Positions 1-8,238 of a stretch of 57,177 bases of DNA are shown here, piece by piece. The position numbers and the translations under genes were made by a program. Location: assembly GCA_934095865.1 (NCBI GenBank), contig CAKOKU010000008.1, positions 1-57,177 on the forward strand, written 5' to 3'. Below the pieces are notes generated by a model. That model ran no database searches and was not told where the DNA came from. It saw only the letters and a program-made list of their open reading frames with translations. Each line of letters opens with the position of its first letter. Position 1 is the first letter of the stretch. The DNA comes from an uncultured Bacilli bacterium. Lineage in GTDB: Bacteria > Bacillota_I > Bacilli_A > RF39 > UBA660.

Positions 1-77
1 GGCGATGTAGCTCAGCTGGCTAGAGCATCCGGTTCATACCCGGCAGGTCGAGAGTTCGAATCTCCCCGTCGCTACCA
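1..77 (+). tRNA. tRNA-Met (anticodon CAT)
   Basis: Cloverleaf with acceptor stem GGCGATG paired to CGTCGCT, D-loop AGCTCAGCTGG, T-arm GTTCGAATC and an encoded CCA at 75-77. The anticodon CAT is at 35-37. The anticodon stem lacks the three consecutive G-C pairs of an initiator, so this is probably elongator Met; a lysidine-modified Ile2 tRNA cannot be excluded. A terminator follows directly, so it may be the last gene of an upstream tRNA cluster. Confidence 0.93.
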
Positions 78-87
78 TTTGAATTAT

Positions 88-111
88 ACTAGGTTTTGAC
101 CTAGTTTTTTT
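88..111 (+). terminator. Intrinsic terminator after tRNA-Met
   Basis: Perfect stem ACTAGGT / ACCTAGT around a TTTG loop, followed by a run of seven T. Confidence 0.9.
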
Positions 112-215
112 GTGGCAAAATTGACAAATTATAACCTAATAATTAAAAATTCAATTTATTTTTAATTTGTTAAAAATGACAGCTTCTTCTCTTTTTAGTT
201 GACTAATAAACATTT

Positions 216-253
216 AAAAAGCCACTATTGGGAATAATAGTAGCTTATTTTTT
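216..253. terminator. Bidirectional hairpin at the end of the oxidoreductase operon
   Basis: Imperfect stem AAGC-C-ACTATT / AATAGT-A-GCTT, flanked by T-runs on both strands. It overlaps the stop codon of the minus-strand oxidoreductase at 245-247 and can also stop read-through from the tRNA side. Confidence 0.7.
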
Positions 254-1840
254 TATATTGGGACTATATTTGACAATGATAGCCTCACTAACTTTTAAAC
301 CATCAATTGCAGCGCTTGTTATACCGCCCGCATAACCAGCACCTTCGCCGCAAGGATAAACACCTAAAATGTTACTTTCATAATATTCATTTCGAAGCAT
401 TCTTATAGGACTTGAAGTTCGTGATTCAATCCCGCAGACAATGGCATTTTCATCATTGAAACCCTTTATTTTAGTATCAAAATTAACAAACGCTTCTTTA
501 AGGGCCACATTAATATTATCTGGTAAAATATTATTTAAATTAGCGAAATGGTATCCACCTTTGATAGCCGGTGTAATTTCTTTAAAGCCAGTAGATATTC
601 TATTAGAATGATAATCTTTTAAGAGCTGAATAGGTATAAGGCCTTGGCCTTCCATGTAAGCTTTTTTTTCCAATTCTTCTTGGAACCTTACTCCATCAAA
701 AAGATTACTTCCGTAGTCGGTCTCATTAATGGTTACAATGATAGCACTGTTAGCGATGCCACTATCTCTTTTATAATAACTCATACCATTAATACAAAGA
801 TGATTGGGAATGCTTGATGCGTTAACGACATAACCACCAGGGCACATACAAAAACTATAAACCCCCTTCTTATTTTTGGCTGTATAAGTTAATTTATAGG
901 AAGCAACTGGTAAGTTATCATCATTTATACCATATTGATTTAAATCGATTAGACTTTGTTTATGCATGACTCTAAGGCCAACTGCAAATGGCTTATTTAT
1001 CATATTAAGATGTCTATCATTAAGCATTCTAAATGTATCTCTAGCTGAATGGCCAAGGGCAAGGATTAAAGCTTGACAAGATATCTTTTCTTGATCATTT
1101 ATAGTAATACTTTTTATTTTTTTATTTTCTATATCAATATCTGTTAATTTGGTATTAAAAAGAAAAGTTCCGCCTAATCTGATTATTTCATGGCGCATAT
1201 TAATTATTACTTTTCTTAAAATATCTGTCCCAATATGAGGTTTATTGGAATAAATAATTTCTTCTGGGGCGCCAAAATTAACAAATGTTTGCATAACGAA
1301 ATTATAACGGCCGGTATGGTCATTTATCATAGTATTTAATTTGCCATCTGAAAATGTGCCAGCACCACCTTCGCCAAATTGAATATTACATTCTGGATCT
1401 AAAATGTTATCTTGCCAAAATTTTTCAACTTTAGATATACGTTCCTCTACTTTGTTGCCGCGTTCAATCACTATAACTGAATACCCTTCTTTACAAAGAT
1501 TATAGGCTGCAAAAAGGCCTGCTGGACCACTTCCTACTACGACGATTGGTTCTGATAATATTTCTTTGCCATAAAAAGGAACCTGATAAATAATCTTCTC
1601 ATTTTTAACAACGTCTTTATCATGAAGTTTAGCTATAATTTCATCTTCATTTGGAAGGGATAACTCTACTTCATAAACATAGTAAATATTTGGTTTATAT
1701 CTAGCATCTAGTGACTTTTTTATTATTTCATAATTTATTTTTGCTGATTTTTTTAAGTGAAGGCGCATTTTAATAGCGGCTTCTAAATTTTCTTTGGTAT
1801 CTTCTTTATAATCGATTTTTATTTGTCTAATTTTTAGCAT
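245..1840 (-). CDS. FAD-dependent dehydrogenase, COG2509-type
   Basis: 531-residue flavoprotein of the uncharacterised FAD-dependent dehydrogenase family (COG2509). The first ~95 residues form a small alpha/beta lead-in domain. The dinucleotide-binding loop GSGPAG lies at 103-108 and is followed by the family's NIQFGEGGAGTFSDGKL segment near 155. The C-terminus has the usual GEGAGYAGGI motif, which completes the FAD site. The substrate is unknown. The ATG at 1840 is preceded by AAGGTG at good spacing. It is the second gene of a two-gene operon, 9 bases after another flavoprotein, which suggests a shared redox or reductive metabolic role. The family call is secure; the reaction is not known. 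Confidence 0.88.
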   Translation of the reverse strand: MLKIRQIKIDYKEDTKENLEAAIKMRLHLKKSAKINYEIIKKSLDARYKPNIYYVYEVELSLPNEDEIIAKLHDKDVVKNEKIIYQVPFYGKEILSEPIVVVGSGPAGLFAAYNLCKEGYSVIVIERGNKVEERISKVEKFWQDNILDPECNIQFGEGGAGTFSDGKLNTMINDHTGRYNFVMQTFVNFGAPEEIIYSNKPHIGTDILRKVIINMRHEIIRLGGTFLFNTKLTDIDIENKKIKSITINDQEKISCQALILALGHSARDTFRMLNDRHLNMINKPFAVGLRVMHKQSLIDLNQYGINDDNLPVASYKLTYTAKNKKGVYSFCMCPGGYVVNASSIPNHLCINGMSYYKRDSGIANSAIIVTINETDYGSNLFDGVRFQEELEKKAYMEGQGLIPIQLLKDYHSNRISTGFKEITPAIKGGYHFANLNNILPDNINVALKEAFVNFDTKIKGFNDENAIVCGIESRTSSPIRMLRNEYYESNILGVYPCGEGAGYAGGITSAAIDGLKVSEAIIVKYSPNIKK

Positions 1841-1849
1841 CTTATCACC

Positions 1850-3058
1850 TTATTTTTGATTTTTGATAATGGAATTGGCAACAACTAGCCCAGATAACCA
1901 AGCAAACCCTAAATTATAGCCACCGCACACACCATCAACATCTATTGCTTCTCCCATGAAATATAGACCACTGGTATTTTTGGCTTCTAGGTGTTCGTTA
2001 AGAGCTGATAATCTAATGCCGCCGGTAACAACTTGGGCCTTATGTAATTCTTTAGTGGCTACTATTGGTATTGTTAAATCACACAAATTTTTAATAAGTC
2101 TTTCTAGTTCTTCGGTAGTTAGGCTTTTAAAATGACATTCATTACTAATTTTTGATAAAGAAATAAGAATATATAGAAGTTTATATGGTACGATTGATTC
2201 TAAAAGTTCAATTATAGTGCGATTTTTTAATTTGGCATTGCGTTCTTCTAAAAATTTAGCAACCTCTTCTTTTTTTAGATTGGGTAAAAAATTGAAGTGC
2301 ATAGTTAAATCGTTAACATTATAGTTAGCAACGAGAGAGCTTAAATTCATTACGCAGATTCCACTAGCGCCATAATCAGTAAGTTGAACTTCACCGGTAT
2401 CCGATTTTAACAAATTGTTTTTATTATAAATAGATACGGTAGCATTGGCTCTTATTCCTGACCATTTACGGAAGAAATTACCCTCTAGTATTAAAGGTAC
2501 CAAGGCTGGTTTAGGATTTATAATAGGAAGATTAAAATTTTGAATTATTGTAGCCAAATTATTTTCTTCTTTAGTCCCAGCATTAGAACCAATGGCAATA
2601 ATTACTTTATCAAAGTTATAGTTTTTATTATTAGTTATAACTGTAAACGAGTCCTGTCTTTTCTTAATATCAGTTACAACTGTATCTAAAATAGTTGTAA
2701 CATTATTATTTTTAATTTCAATTAATAAGCTGTTAAGGATGGCCGTAGCGGTATTAGAGGCTGGATAGTAATAGCCATTTTTAATATTAGGAACTATACC
2801 AATATTATCAAAAAAGCTTAAAACTTCATTGATATTTTCTTGATTTATTATATTTTCTAGCAAGTTTTTATCACGAGAATAATATTTATCCAAAGACATA
2901 TTTTGATTAAAATAATTGCAACGACCATTACCAGTCATTAGAATTTTTTTGCCTAAAGTAGAATTTTTTTCAATAATTGTAACTTTATTATTTGCTTTGC
3001 TTAAAATGATGGCACAGATTAGGCCACTAGCTCCACCACCTATAATTCCTATATTCAT
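1850..3058 (-). CDS. HI0933-family flavoprotein (BaiN-like)
   Basis: 402-residue NAD(P)/FAD-dependent oxidoreductase of the HI0933 family (COG2081). The N-terminal loop GGGASG at 8-13 binds the FAD ADP moiety. The family hallmark GKKILMTGNGRCN at about 36-48 follows, and the C-terminal GGYNLGFAW segment closes the flavin site. Family members are cytosolic. Some gut homologues (BaiN) have been reported to reduce bile-acid intermediates, but many are uncharacterised, so that role should not be assumed here. The ATG at 3058 has AGGTGA upstream. It is the first gene of the two-gene operon with the following FAD dehydrogenase. Confidence 0.88.
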   Translation of the reverse strand: MNIGIIGGGASGLICAIILSKANNKVTIIEKNSTLGKKILMTGNGRCNYFNQNMSLDKYYSRDKNLLENIINQENINEVLSFFDNIGIVPNIKNGYYYPASNTATAILNSLLIEIKNNNVTTILDTVVTDIKKRQDSFTVITNNKNYNFDKVIIAIGSNAGTKEENNLATIIQNFNLPIINPKPALVPLILEGNFFRKWSGIRANATVSIYNKNNLLKSDTGEVQLTDYGASGICVMNLSSLVANYNVNDLTMHFNFLPNLKKEEVAKFLEERNAKLKNRTIIELLESIVPYKLLYILISLSKISNECHFKSLTTEELERLIKNLCDLTIPIVATKELHKAQVVTGGIRLSALNEHLEAKNTSGLYFMGEAIDVDGVCGGYNLGFAWLSGLVVANSIIKNQK

Positions 3059-3202
3059 AATTCACCTGTTAATTTAGCACCTTTCTTTTTTTGTTTTAAT
3101 AGAGAAAAGTATATAGCTTTTTTCTCTCTTGGTAATTAGTATATCATTTATTAAAGTAATTTTAAATTAAATCAACGTCATTATTTTGGTTAATTTAACT
3201 AG

Positions 3203-4219
3203 CTATTGATGGCCATATAATTTTAACTTTAACTTTTTTACTTCGGCCGTTATTTCTTGATATAGAGGATTGTTATCACTATAAAATTTAGAAAATTCAT
3301 CGTTATTTTCTTGAAAAGAAGGCCATACACGGGCTATTTGGGTGTATTGAGATAATAATGGGTTGGGTTCATAATTTTGAGCTAAACTTCTTTGAAGCTG
3401 GGAAGAATCAGCATTTATTTGAGTACTCATTAGCCTTCTAAATTTTAAAGTTCCTACCCCATCAGTTAATGTCATTTCATCTTTTAACGGCGTATATAAT
3501 AAAATTTCATTTGGATCAAAGAAGTATATCTTTTGATTATTGGTAACATAAGTAATGGCATGATTGCCAAAACATTCTTCTAGAATCGATTGGAATAATG
3601 ATTTGCTAATTTCTGCTGTTGGCCTTTCCAGCTGATAATTTGGTAAATTAAATTTGCTAATATCTAAGGCATCAGATATACTACCATTTTTGTTTGGGGC
3701 ATAATAACCACAATAGATGCCAGATGCGTAGCCCATACTTTTAAAGACATCCACTAGTAATGAGGATATATGGCGGCAACATGCTTGGTTGCATAATACT
3801 TGAGAACCGTATAAACCATTTATATTGCCATGAATATTCTGAATAGTAAACCGGCGATTTACTGACAAATAACCCTGATGGAGCATATAGCTAAATAAAG
3901 CATAGATTTCTACGGGATCCGTAAGAGAAAACTGTTGTAACAACGCACAGTAATTTATTAGAAATTCTTGATATAAAGTTCGAAGGTTATTGAAATCTGT
4001 CGTATAACTTTCAAAATTGTTAAAAGAAAAATTTAATGTTAGGCATCCTAAAACTAGACTTAATAATGCAGGAGATACATTTAAATCTAGTGTTGATGCT
4101 GTGAGGGCGAGGCTGGCAGAGGCACTGATGGCCCAAGTATATTTAATAGAATCATATAAATGCTTATAAGTTTTATAATCCATTTTAGTTAAAACTTTCT
4201 GAAATTCTGTTTGTAGCAT
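3203..4219 (-). CDS. Transglutaminase-like (papain-fold) protein with two N-terminal membrane segments
   Basis: 338 residues with no confident family hit by eye. Hydrophobic stretches at about 28-43 and 48-66 look like a membrane hairpin. The rest resembles a transglutaminase-like cysteine fold: a Cys pair followed by Arg-His-Ile (C147, C148, H150), then NHAITYV around H220, then a beta-strand ending FFDP (D235). Cys-His-Asp in this order and spacing is the usual catalytic triad. This is motif reading only, and the substrate (protein crosslinking or proteolysis) is unknown. A purine-rich GGGGGA precedes the ATG. It lies just after the tRNA-Ala terminator, so its promoter is unclear. Confidence 0.5.
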   Translation of the reverse strand: MLQTEFQKVLTKMDYKTYKHLYDSIKYTWAISASASLALTASTLDLNVSPALLSLVLGCLTLNFSFNNFESYTTDFNNLRTLYQEFLINYCALLQQFSLTDPVEIYALFSYMLHQGYLSVNRRFTIQNIHGNINGLYGSQVLCNQACCRHISSLLVDVFKSMGYASGIYCGYYAPNKNGSISDALDISKFNLPNYQLERPTAEISKSLFQSILEECFGNHAITYVTNNQKIYFFDPNEILLYTPLKDEMTLTDGVGTLKFRRLMSTQINADSSQLQRSLAQNYEPNPLLSQYTQIARVWPSFQENNDEFSKFYSDNNPLYQEITAEVKKLKLKLYGHQ

Positions 4220-4251
4220 ATTTTCCCCCGCTTGTTAGATTTATATAAAAG

Positions 4252-4277
4252 AAAAAAGCCTCATAAAGAAGCTTTTA
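4252..4277 (-). terminator. Terminator after tRNA-Ala
   Basis: On the minus strand, stem AAAGCTTC / GAGGCTTT (one G-U pair) around TTTAT, followed by a T-run. Confidence 0.75.
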
Positions 4278-4287
4278 AATTCATAAC

Positions 4288-4364
4288 TGGTGGAGGATAA
4301 GGGATTCGAACCCTTGACCCCCTGCGTGCAGGGCAGGTGCTCTAGCCAGCTGAGCTAATCCCCC
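4288..4364 (-). tRNA. tRNA-Ala (anticodon TGC)
   Basis: 77-base cloverleaf with encoded CCA (4288-4290 on the complement), acceptor GGGGGAT paired to ATCCTCC, and an anticodon loop with TGC inside CCTGC...GCAGG. A terminator follows. Confidence 0.95.
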
Positions 4365-4540
4365 AGTCATTTCAACAACAAATTAATCTTATCACACGCT
4401 AATAGTTTTTGCAAGAAAAATTTTGCTTTTATTTAATAATTTTTTTAAAAAATATTATTTAGTTCCCTATTCCCTTAGTTTTTATATATTTTAAATTTTT
4501 AAAAGTAACTGATTTAATAATAGTTTTTTAATTTCAAGGC

Positions 4541-4580
4541 CAAAAAACACTGAAGTTAAAATACTTACAGCGTTTTTTAA
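4541..4580 (-). terminator. Terminator of the first ABC cassette
   Basis: On the minus strand, a long stem AAAACGCTGTAAGT / ACTTCAGTGTTTT with a few mismatches around ATTTTA, then T-rich. It begins about 20 bases after the last permease gene of the cassette. Confidence 0.7.
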
Positions 4581-4599
4581 TAAATAACGATTTCTTTGT

Positions 4600-5211
4600 T
4601 TAGCAATCATAGATATCTATAAAATTAATAAATATAAAATAAGTAATTATTATTATAACTAAGGATAAAATTATGGAAGCTTGATAAAACAAATAAATTA
4701 TTAGAATTGGTACTAAAAAAATGATAAATGCCGGTTTTTCTTTCGTCAGTAAATATAAATTAGTTAAAGATATTTTTAGGAAAAAGCAAGAGATTAATAA
4801 TTTAGGATTAAAACTAATACTAGAAAAGCCCGTTATTAAAGACGTTAAAATTATAGTTAAAAAATCAAAAACTACAATATTAAATATATTACTGAAAAAT
4901 ATGGATTTAGAAAGTCTTCTTTTAGATACGCGAAAAAATAAGTAAGCTTTATTAATGTTAAATATATAAATGCTATTTAAAAAAGTATAGTATAACAAAA
5001 ATAATGTATAAAAACTTTTTTGCGCTATAAGAAGAATATCTAGGTTAAATGGTAAATTTATGGCACCTAATCCAAATTCAATTAAATTAATATGGGGTTC
5101 GATTAAATGATAAGAAAACAAAATACTTAATGTAAAAAAGCAATAAATAATTAATAATTTGCTGTTATCTTTTAAAAGCTTTTTTTGATATTGATAAAAT
5201 ACTCCTAACAT
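4600..5211 (-). CDS. ABC-2-type membrane protein, cassette 1, third permease
   Basis: 203-residue, very hydrophobic protein with about five or six membrane helices and no soluble domain. The start is the ATG at 5211, which follows AGGG and sits one base after the stop of the preceding permease; an upstream in-frame GTG would bury the ribosome site. It is the last gene of a four-gene cassette (permease, ATPase, permease, permease) and is paralogous in size and position to the gene at 11458-12066. Presumed to form the membrane channel with the other two permeases. The substrate is unknown. Confidence 0.65.
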   Translation of the reverse strand: MLGVFYQYQKKLLKDNSKLLIIYCFFTLSILFSYHLIEPHINLIEFGLGAINLPFNLDILLIAQKSFYTLFLLYYTFLNSIYIFNINKAYLFFRVSKRRLSKSIFFSNIFNIVVFDFLTIILTSLITGFSSISFNPKLLISCFFLKISLTNLYLLTKEKPAFIIFLVPILIIYLFYQASIILSLVIIIITYFIFINFIDIYDC

Positions 5212-5212
5212 A

Positions 5213-5920
5213 TTATCCCTCACTATTTTGAAGACAGAAAAGTTTTATAATGTAGTTAATAGTGTAATAAACACTTATAATGCCCAAAGAATACACTATA
5301 TTTAAAAAGAAGGAATTAAAAAGATTATAATTATTTAAGTAATAAAATATATCTATTAGATAAAGATTATTTGATTGTATAGTTGGCGTTACATGAGTTA
5401 AAAATAAGGTTACCATGATAAAAATATAATAATATATAACTTTTTTGTTATTTAATAAGTATAAATAATTAATTATGTCATTTAAAATTAGTAAAAGCAT
5501 TAAGCTTCTAATTAAGCATATAGTAAGGTTAAGTATAACGTTAAATGTTATGGGAGATTTAGCATTAACTCTAAGGCAAGCAACTATTATTATTGATGCC
5601 ACGGCCATGATATAAATAATGCTATTCAATATCATAACTAAATGTCTATTTTTATTTAACCATTGTTCTTTATTTTGATATCTTAAAAGATATGGCGTAT
5701 TAGCAAATAAACTTTTATTTAAGTAGATTGTATTGCAAATAAAAACAGCAAATAAAAAAGTAATTAAAAAATCATAACTTAGGGCACTGCTTATCCCATC
5801 AATGATAGTCTTGGTCTTATCAATGCTACCAAAGGCAATTAAGTCAATGATGGGAATACTTAAAAATATTAATTTAAAATATATGCTCTTTCTAAGAAAA
5901 GGTTTAAGCACATTTTTCAT
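5213..5920 (-). CDS. ABC-2-type membrane protein, cassette 1, second permease
   Basis: 235 residues with about six hydrophobic helices. It begins MKNVLKPFLRKSIYFKL, closely matching the start of its cassette-2 counterpart (MKKASKIISYFNKTIYFKF), and both overlap the upstream ATPase gene by exactly 17 bases. The C-terminal segment GIISVYYTINYIIKLF is also shared (GIISVYYVFEKIIGIF). Such overlaps imply translational coupling and a shared complex. No substrate can be inferred. Confidence 0.68.
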   Translation of the reverse strand: MKNVLKPFLRKSIYFKLIFLSIPIIDLIAFGSIDKTKTIIDGISSALSYDFLITFLFAVFICNTIYLNKSLFANTPYLLRYQNKEQWLNKNRHLVMILNSIIYIMAVASIIIVACLRVNAKSPITFNVILNLTICLIRSLMLLLILNDIINYLYLLNNKKVIYYYIFIMVTLFLTHVTPTIQSNNLYLIDIFYYLNNYNLFNSFFLNIVYSLGIISVYYTINYIIKLFCLQNSEG

Positions 5921-6542
5921 TTAATTTACCATCTTCTAAATACAATTTTTTATCACATAATTCGTTAATATCTTCATTAATATGTGTAGAGATAATAATT
6001 AAAGCTCCATTTTGTTTTCTTAGAAGTAAATTTTCTTGAATTTTTTTAACACTAGCTCGGTCAATACCATTAAATGGTTCATCTAAAAGAATTATTTGAG
6101 GATTTTCCATTAAAGCTTGAGCAATGCTTAGTTTTTGTCGCATTCCCAGTGAATAATCGGCATATTTTTTATCTTTATCTTTTTCAAGACCAACTATTTT
6201 TAAGGCAGAGATGACCTCTTCTTTAGTAATTACTTTTCTAATACTAGCTAGTAGTTCTAAATTTTCCTGGCCGGTCAAATCATTAATAAATCCTGGATAT
6301 TCTATTGAAGCGCCAATAAAGTCTGGAAACTCTTTTTTTAAATGGTAATTCTTACCGTCAATTAAAACTTCTCCCCTATTTTCTTTATATAAACCAGCAA
6401 TTATTTTTAAAAGAACACTTTTACCACTACCGTTTAAGCCAAAAATACCGTATATCATTTTATCCTTAAATGTATAACTAATATCATCTAACACAATTTC
6501 TTTTTTAAACGATTTAGTTACCTTTTTTATTTCTATTTTCAT
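5904..6542 (-). CDS. ABC transporter ATPase, cassette 1
   Basis: 212-residue ATP-binding subunit. Walker A GLNGSGKS is at 35-42, the Q-loop region is near 77, the signature YSLGMRQ is near 130 and Walker B IILLDEP is near 153, with a switch histidine in STHINED. LGMRQ replaces the usual LSGGQ, as is common in ATPases that serve ABC-2 exporters (bacteriocin immunity, antibiotic efflux, lipid export). The ATG overlaps the upstream permease stop as ATGA. It energises the three membrane proteins around it. It is close to the cassette-2 ATPase across its length, so the cassettes are duplicates. Confidence 0.92.
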   Translation of the reverse strand: MKIEIKKVTKSFKKEIVLDDISYTFKDKMIYGIFGLNGSGKSVLLKIIAGLYKENRGEVLIDGKNYHLKKEFPDFIGASIEYPGFINDLTGQENLELLASIRKVITKEEVISALKIVGLEKDKDKKYADYSLGMRQKLSIAQALMENPQIILLDEPFNGIDRASVKKIQENLLLRKQNGALIIISTHINEDINELCDKKLYLEDGKLNEKCA

Positions 6543-7444
6543 TGTACCACTTCCTTTTTTTCAAGATATTTAACAAAACTTTCTTTATCTTTATACATAT
6601 TTAAACTAATTATAAATAATATGGCTGCTACTAATATTCTAACGTCAAAGTAAATAAACAAGTTGGGTATATTTCTTAAATTAAAAGCGTTAAAAAATAA
6701 GAAATAAGAATAAGTATCAAGAGAGAAATAACCATAAAATATAATTCCTCTTATATATATTTCCATAAATATGCTTAGACCAAAATAGATTAAATAATTT
6801 AATACAATGCCAAGATAATAATTATTTACTATTCTAACAGTTATGATACTTATTAGTAGATAGATTAAAGACATAATACCAGCATTAAGCAAATATATTA
6901 TTATAGTTTTGCTGCCAAAGACTAAGATATTAGCATCAAAGCCTTCAGCTCCCGTTAAATCCCAATTACCTAAAAAACAACATATTATGTACAAAATAAG
7001 GTACATTAAGGGAAAATAGATAATATATTTTAATATAGATATGAATATTCTTTTTTTAAACGATGAATAGTCTTCTCTAGTAAGATAATATTTAGCAAAA
7101 CGACTATTTAAAATTTTACTGATATTTTTAATACTAACGATTCCTAAAATAAAGGCTGCTAAAATATTTAGATAACCCAAAGGCGAATACTCAATTACGT
7201 TAAAAAAGATATCTAAAACAGGTTGATGATTTACAACTTTGCCATTTGTTAAATATTCTATACAGTAATCAGTATTTTGATACTTTTCACTTGCACACAT
7301 ATTAGTGTTTTTTAGCATTTCATTAAAACTGGTCATGTCAATATAATTTGGTTTAAAATTAAAGAACAAATAATAAATTCCTATGGCTATTAAGGCAACA
7401 AATATAATTATTTGTAATAGATTATTTTTAACTACTTTTTTCAT
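6539..7444 (-). CDS. ABC-2-type membrane protein, cassette 1, first permease
   Basis: 301-residue membrane protein: one N-terminal helix, then an external loop of about 70 residues, then five or more helices. The loop contains a Cys pair (CASEKYQNTDYC) that its cassette-2 paralogue also has (CDEEEYLDKSYC), and both have YIDM before it and an SNGKV or TNGKV segment after it. A disulfide-bonded external loop is likely. The start is the ATG at 7444 after GGGAG; an in-frame GTG at 7456 is an unlikely start. Promoter and long leader are upstream at about 7643. Confidence 0.68.
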   Translation of the reverse strand: MKKVVKNNLLQIIIFVALIAIGIYYLFFNFKPNYIDMTSFNEMLKNTNMCASEKYQNTDYCIEYLTNGKVVNHQPVLDIFFNVIEYSPLGYLNILAAFILGIVSIKNISKILNSRFAKYYLTREDYSSFKKRIFISILKYIIYFPLMYLILYIICCFLGNWDLTGAEGFDANILVFGSKTIIIYLLNAGIMSLIYLLISIITVRIVNNYYLGIVLNYLIYFGLSIFMEIYIRGIIFYGYFSLDTYSYFLFFNAFNLRNIPNLFIYFDVRILVAAILFIISLNMYKDKESFVKYLEKKEVVQ

Positions 7445-7899
7445 TTTTACTCCCACTTTACTTTAATAGGTATTTCAATTCAATTTTTTATTTAATTAGT
7501 TTCTAAGTAAATAATGGCATTTTTTATTATTACTTAATATTTTTTAATATAACAATTAAAAAACGGTACTCCTAGTCTTACTTTCAAACTACTTTAATAA
7601 AAAGAATTAACCCTCTACCCTATGCAATACTACTATAACTTGATTGTAACACAATTTACTATTTGGCTGCAACTGATATACAGTCCTTAAGATATTTGAC
7701 TGCTAAAAAATCAAGCCATTAAATTAAAAGTTAATGACAATAAAAAATACTTATATTCTTGATATAAGCCCCAACAAATAATATAACTTAAATAGTATAA
7801 CTTAAAACAAAAAATACCCTACTTCTTAATGCAAAAAAACATTAAGTACCAAATCTTATTTAGACGGATTAGAATGAATCTAGAGTACTTTATCATATT
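7445..7899. other. Long intergenic region / leader of ABC cassette 1
   Basis: About 450 bases with no convincing gene on either strand. It contains the probable cassette-1 promoter (7643-7672) and, at about 7825-7845, a perfect 7-bp inverted repeat CTTAATG / CATTAAG separated by an A-run. The hairpin has no proper T-tract, so it is a weak terminator or regulatory candidate for the yolD-like gene. The transcribed leader of cassette 1 would be about 190 bases, long enough for an unrecognised regulatory RNA. Confidence 0.4.
7643..7672 (-). promoter_or_regulatory. Probable promoter of ABC cassette 1
   Basis: On the minus strand, TTGCAG, 18 bases, TACAAT. It is about 200 bases upstream of the first permease. 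Confidence 0.5.
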
Positions 7900-8238
7900 T
7901 CAAATGTCTTTAATATTAACAATTTGACTCAATGATAATATTTTGCCATTATCTAAAAGAATAGTTTTATTAGAACTATTTATTTTTATTATTCTTGTTT
8001 TTATTTGATAAAATTTACCGGAACGGTAAAAAATTAGAGATACACTATCCCCACGAAAATAAGCATTGGATAATTTTATCTCTAATTTACTTTGTTGGTC
8101 TGGGGACAATTCTGGCATATGAAATATATTTTTATTATTACTAATTTCTTTTTTTACTTCACTTGTTTTATAGAGAGAATCAAAAGCATGCCATTTTATT
8201 TGTCCACGATTACGCACTATGACCACCAATTTTACCAT
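7900..8238 (-). CDS. YolD-like protein
   Basis: 112-residue small protein of the YolD-like family. It shows the N-terminal RGQIKWHAF segment (family RGMIKW.PF), a central PELSPDQQ, and a C-terminal small beta-domain ending NKTILLDNGKILSL. YolD-like genes are typically paired with UmuC/UvrX-type polymerases, as here. The start is probably the ATG at 8238 after GAAAGAA, giving a 29-base overlap with the polymerase gene; an ATG at 8262 is possible. The molecular role of the family is unsettled; a partner role in lesion bypass or SOS response is the common suggestion. Confidence 0.75.
   Translation of the reverse strand: MVKLVVIVRNRGQIKWHAFDSLYKTSEVKKEISNNKNIFHMPELSPDQQSKLEIKLSNAYFRGDSVSLIFYRSGKFYQIKTRIIKINSSNKTILLDNGKILSLSQIVNIKDI

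Noticed and set aside
3090..3135. AGAGAAAA / TTTTCTCT inverted repeat as a terminator
   Set aside because: Stem is plausible but no T-tract follows on either strand at the right place; role unclear.
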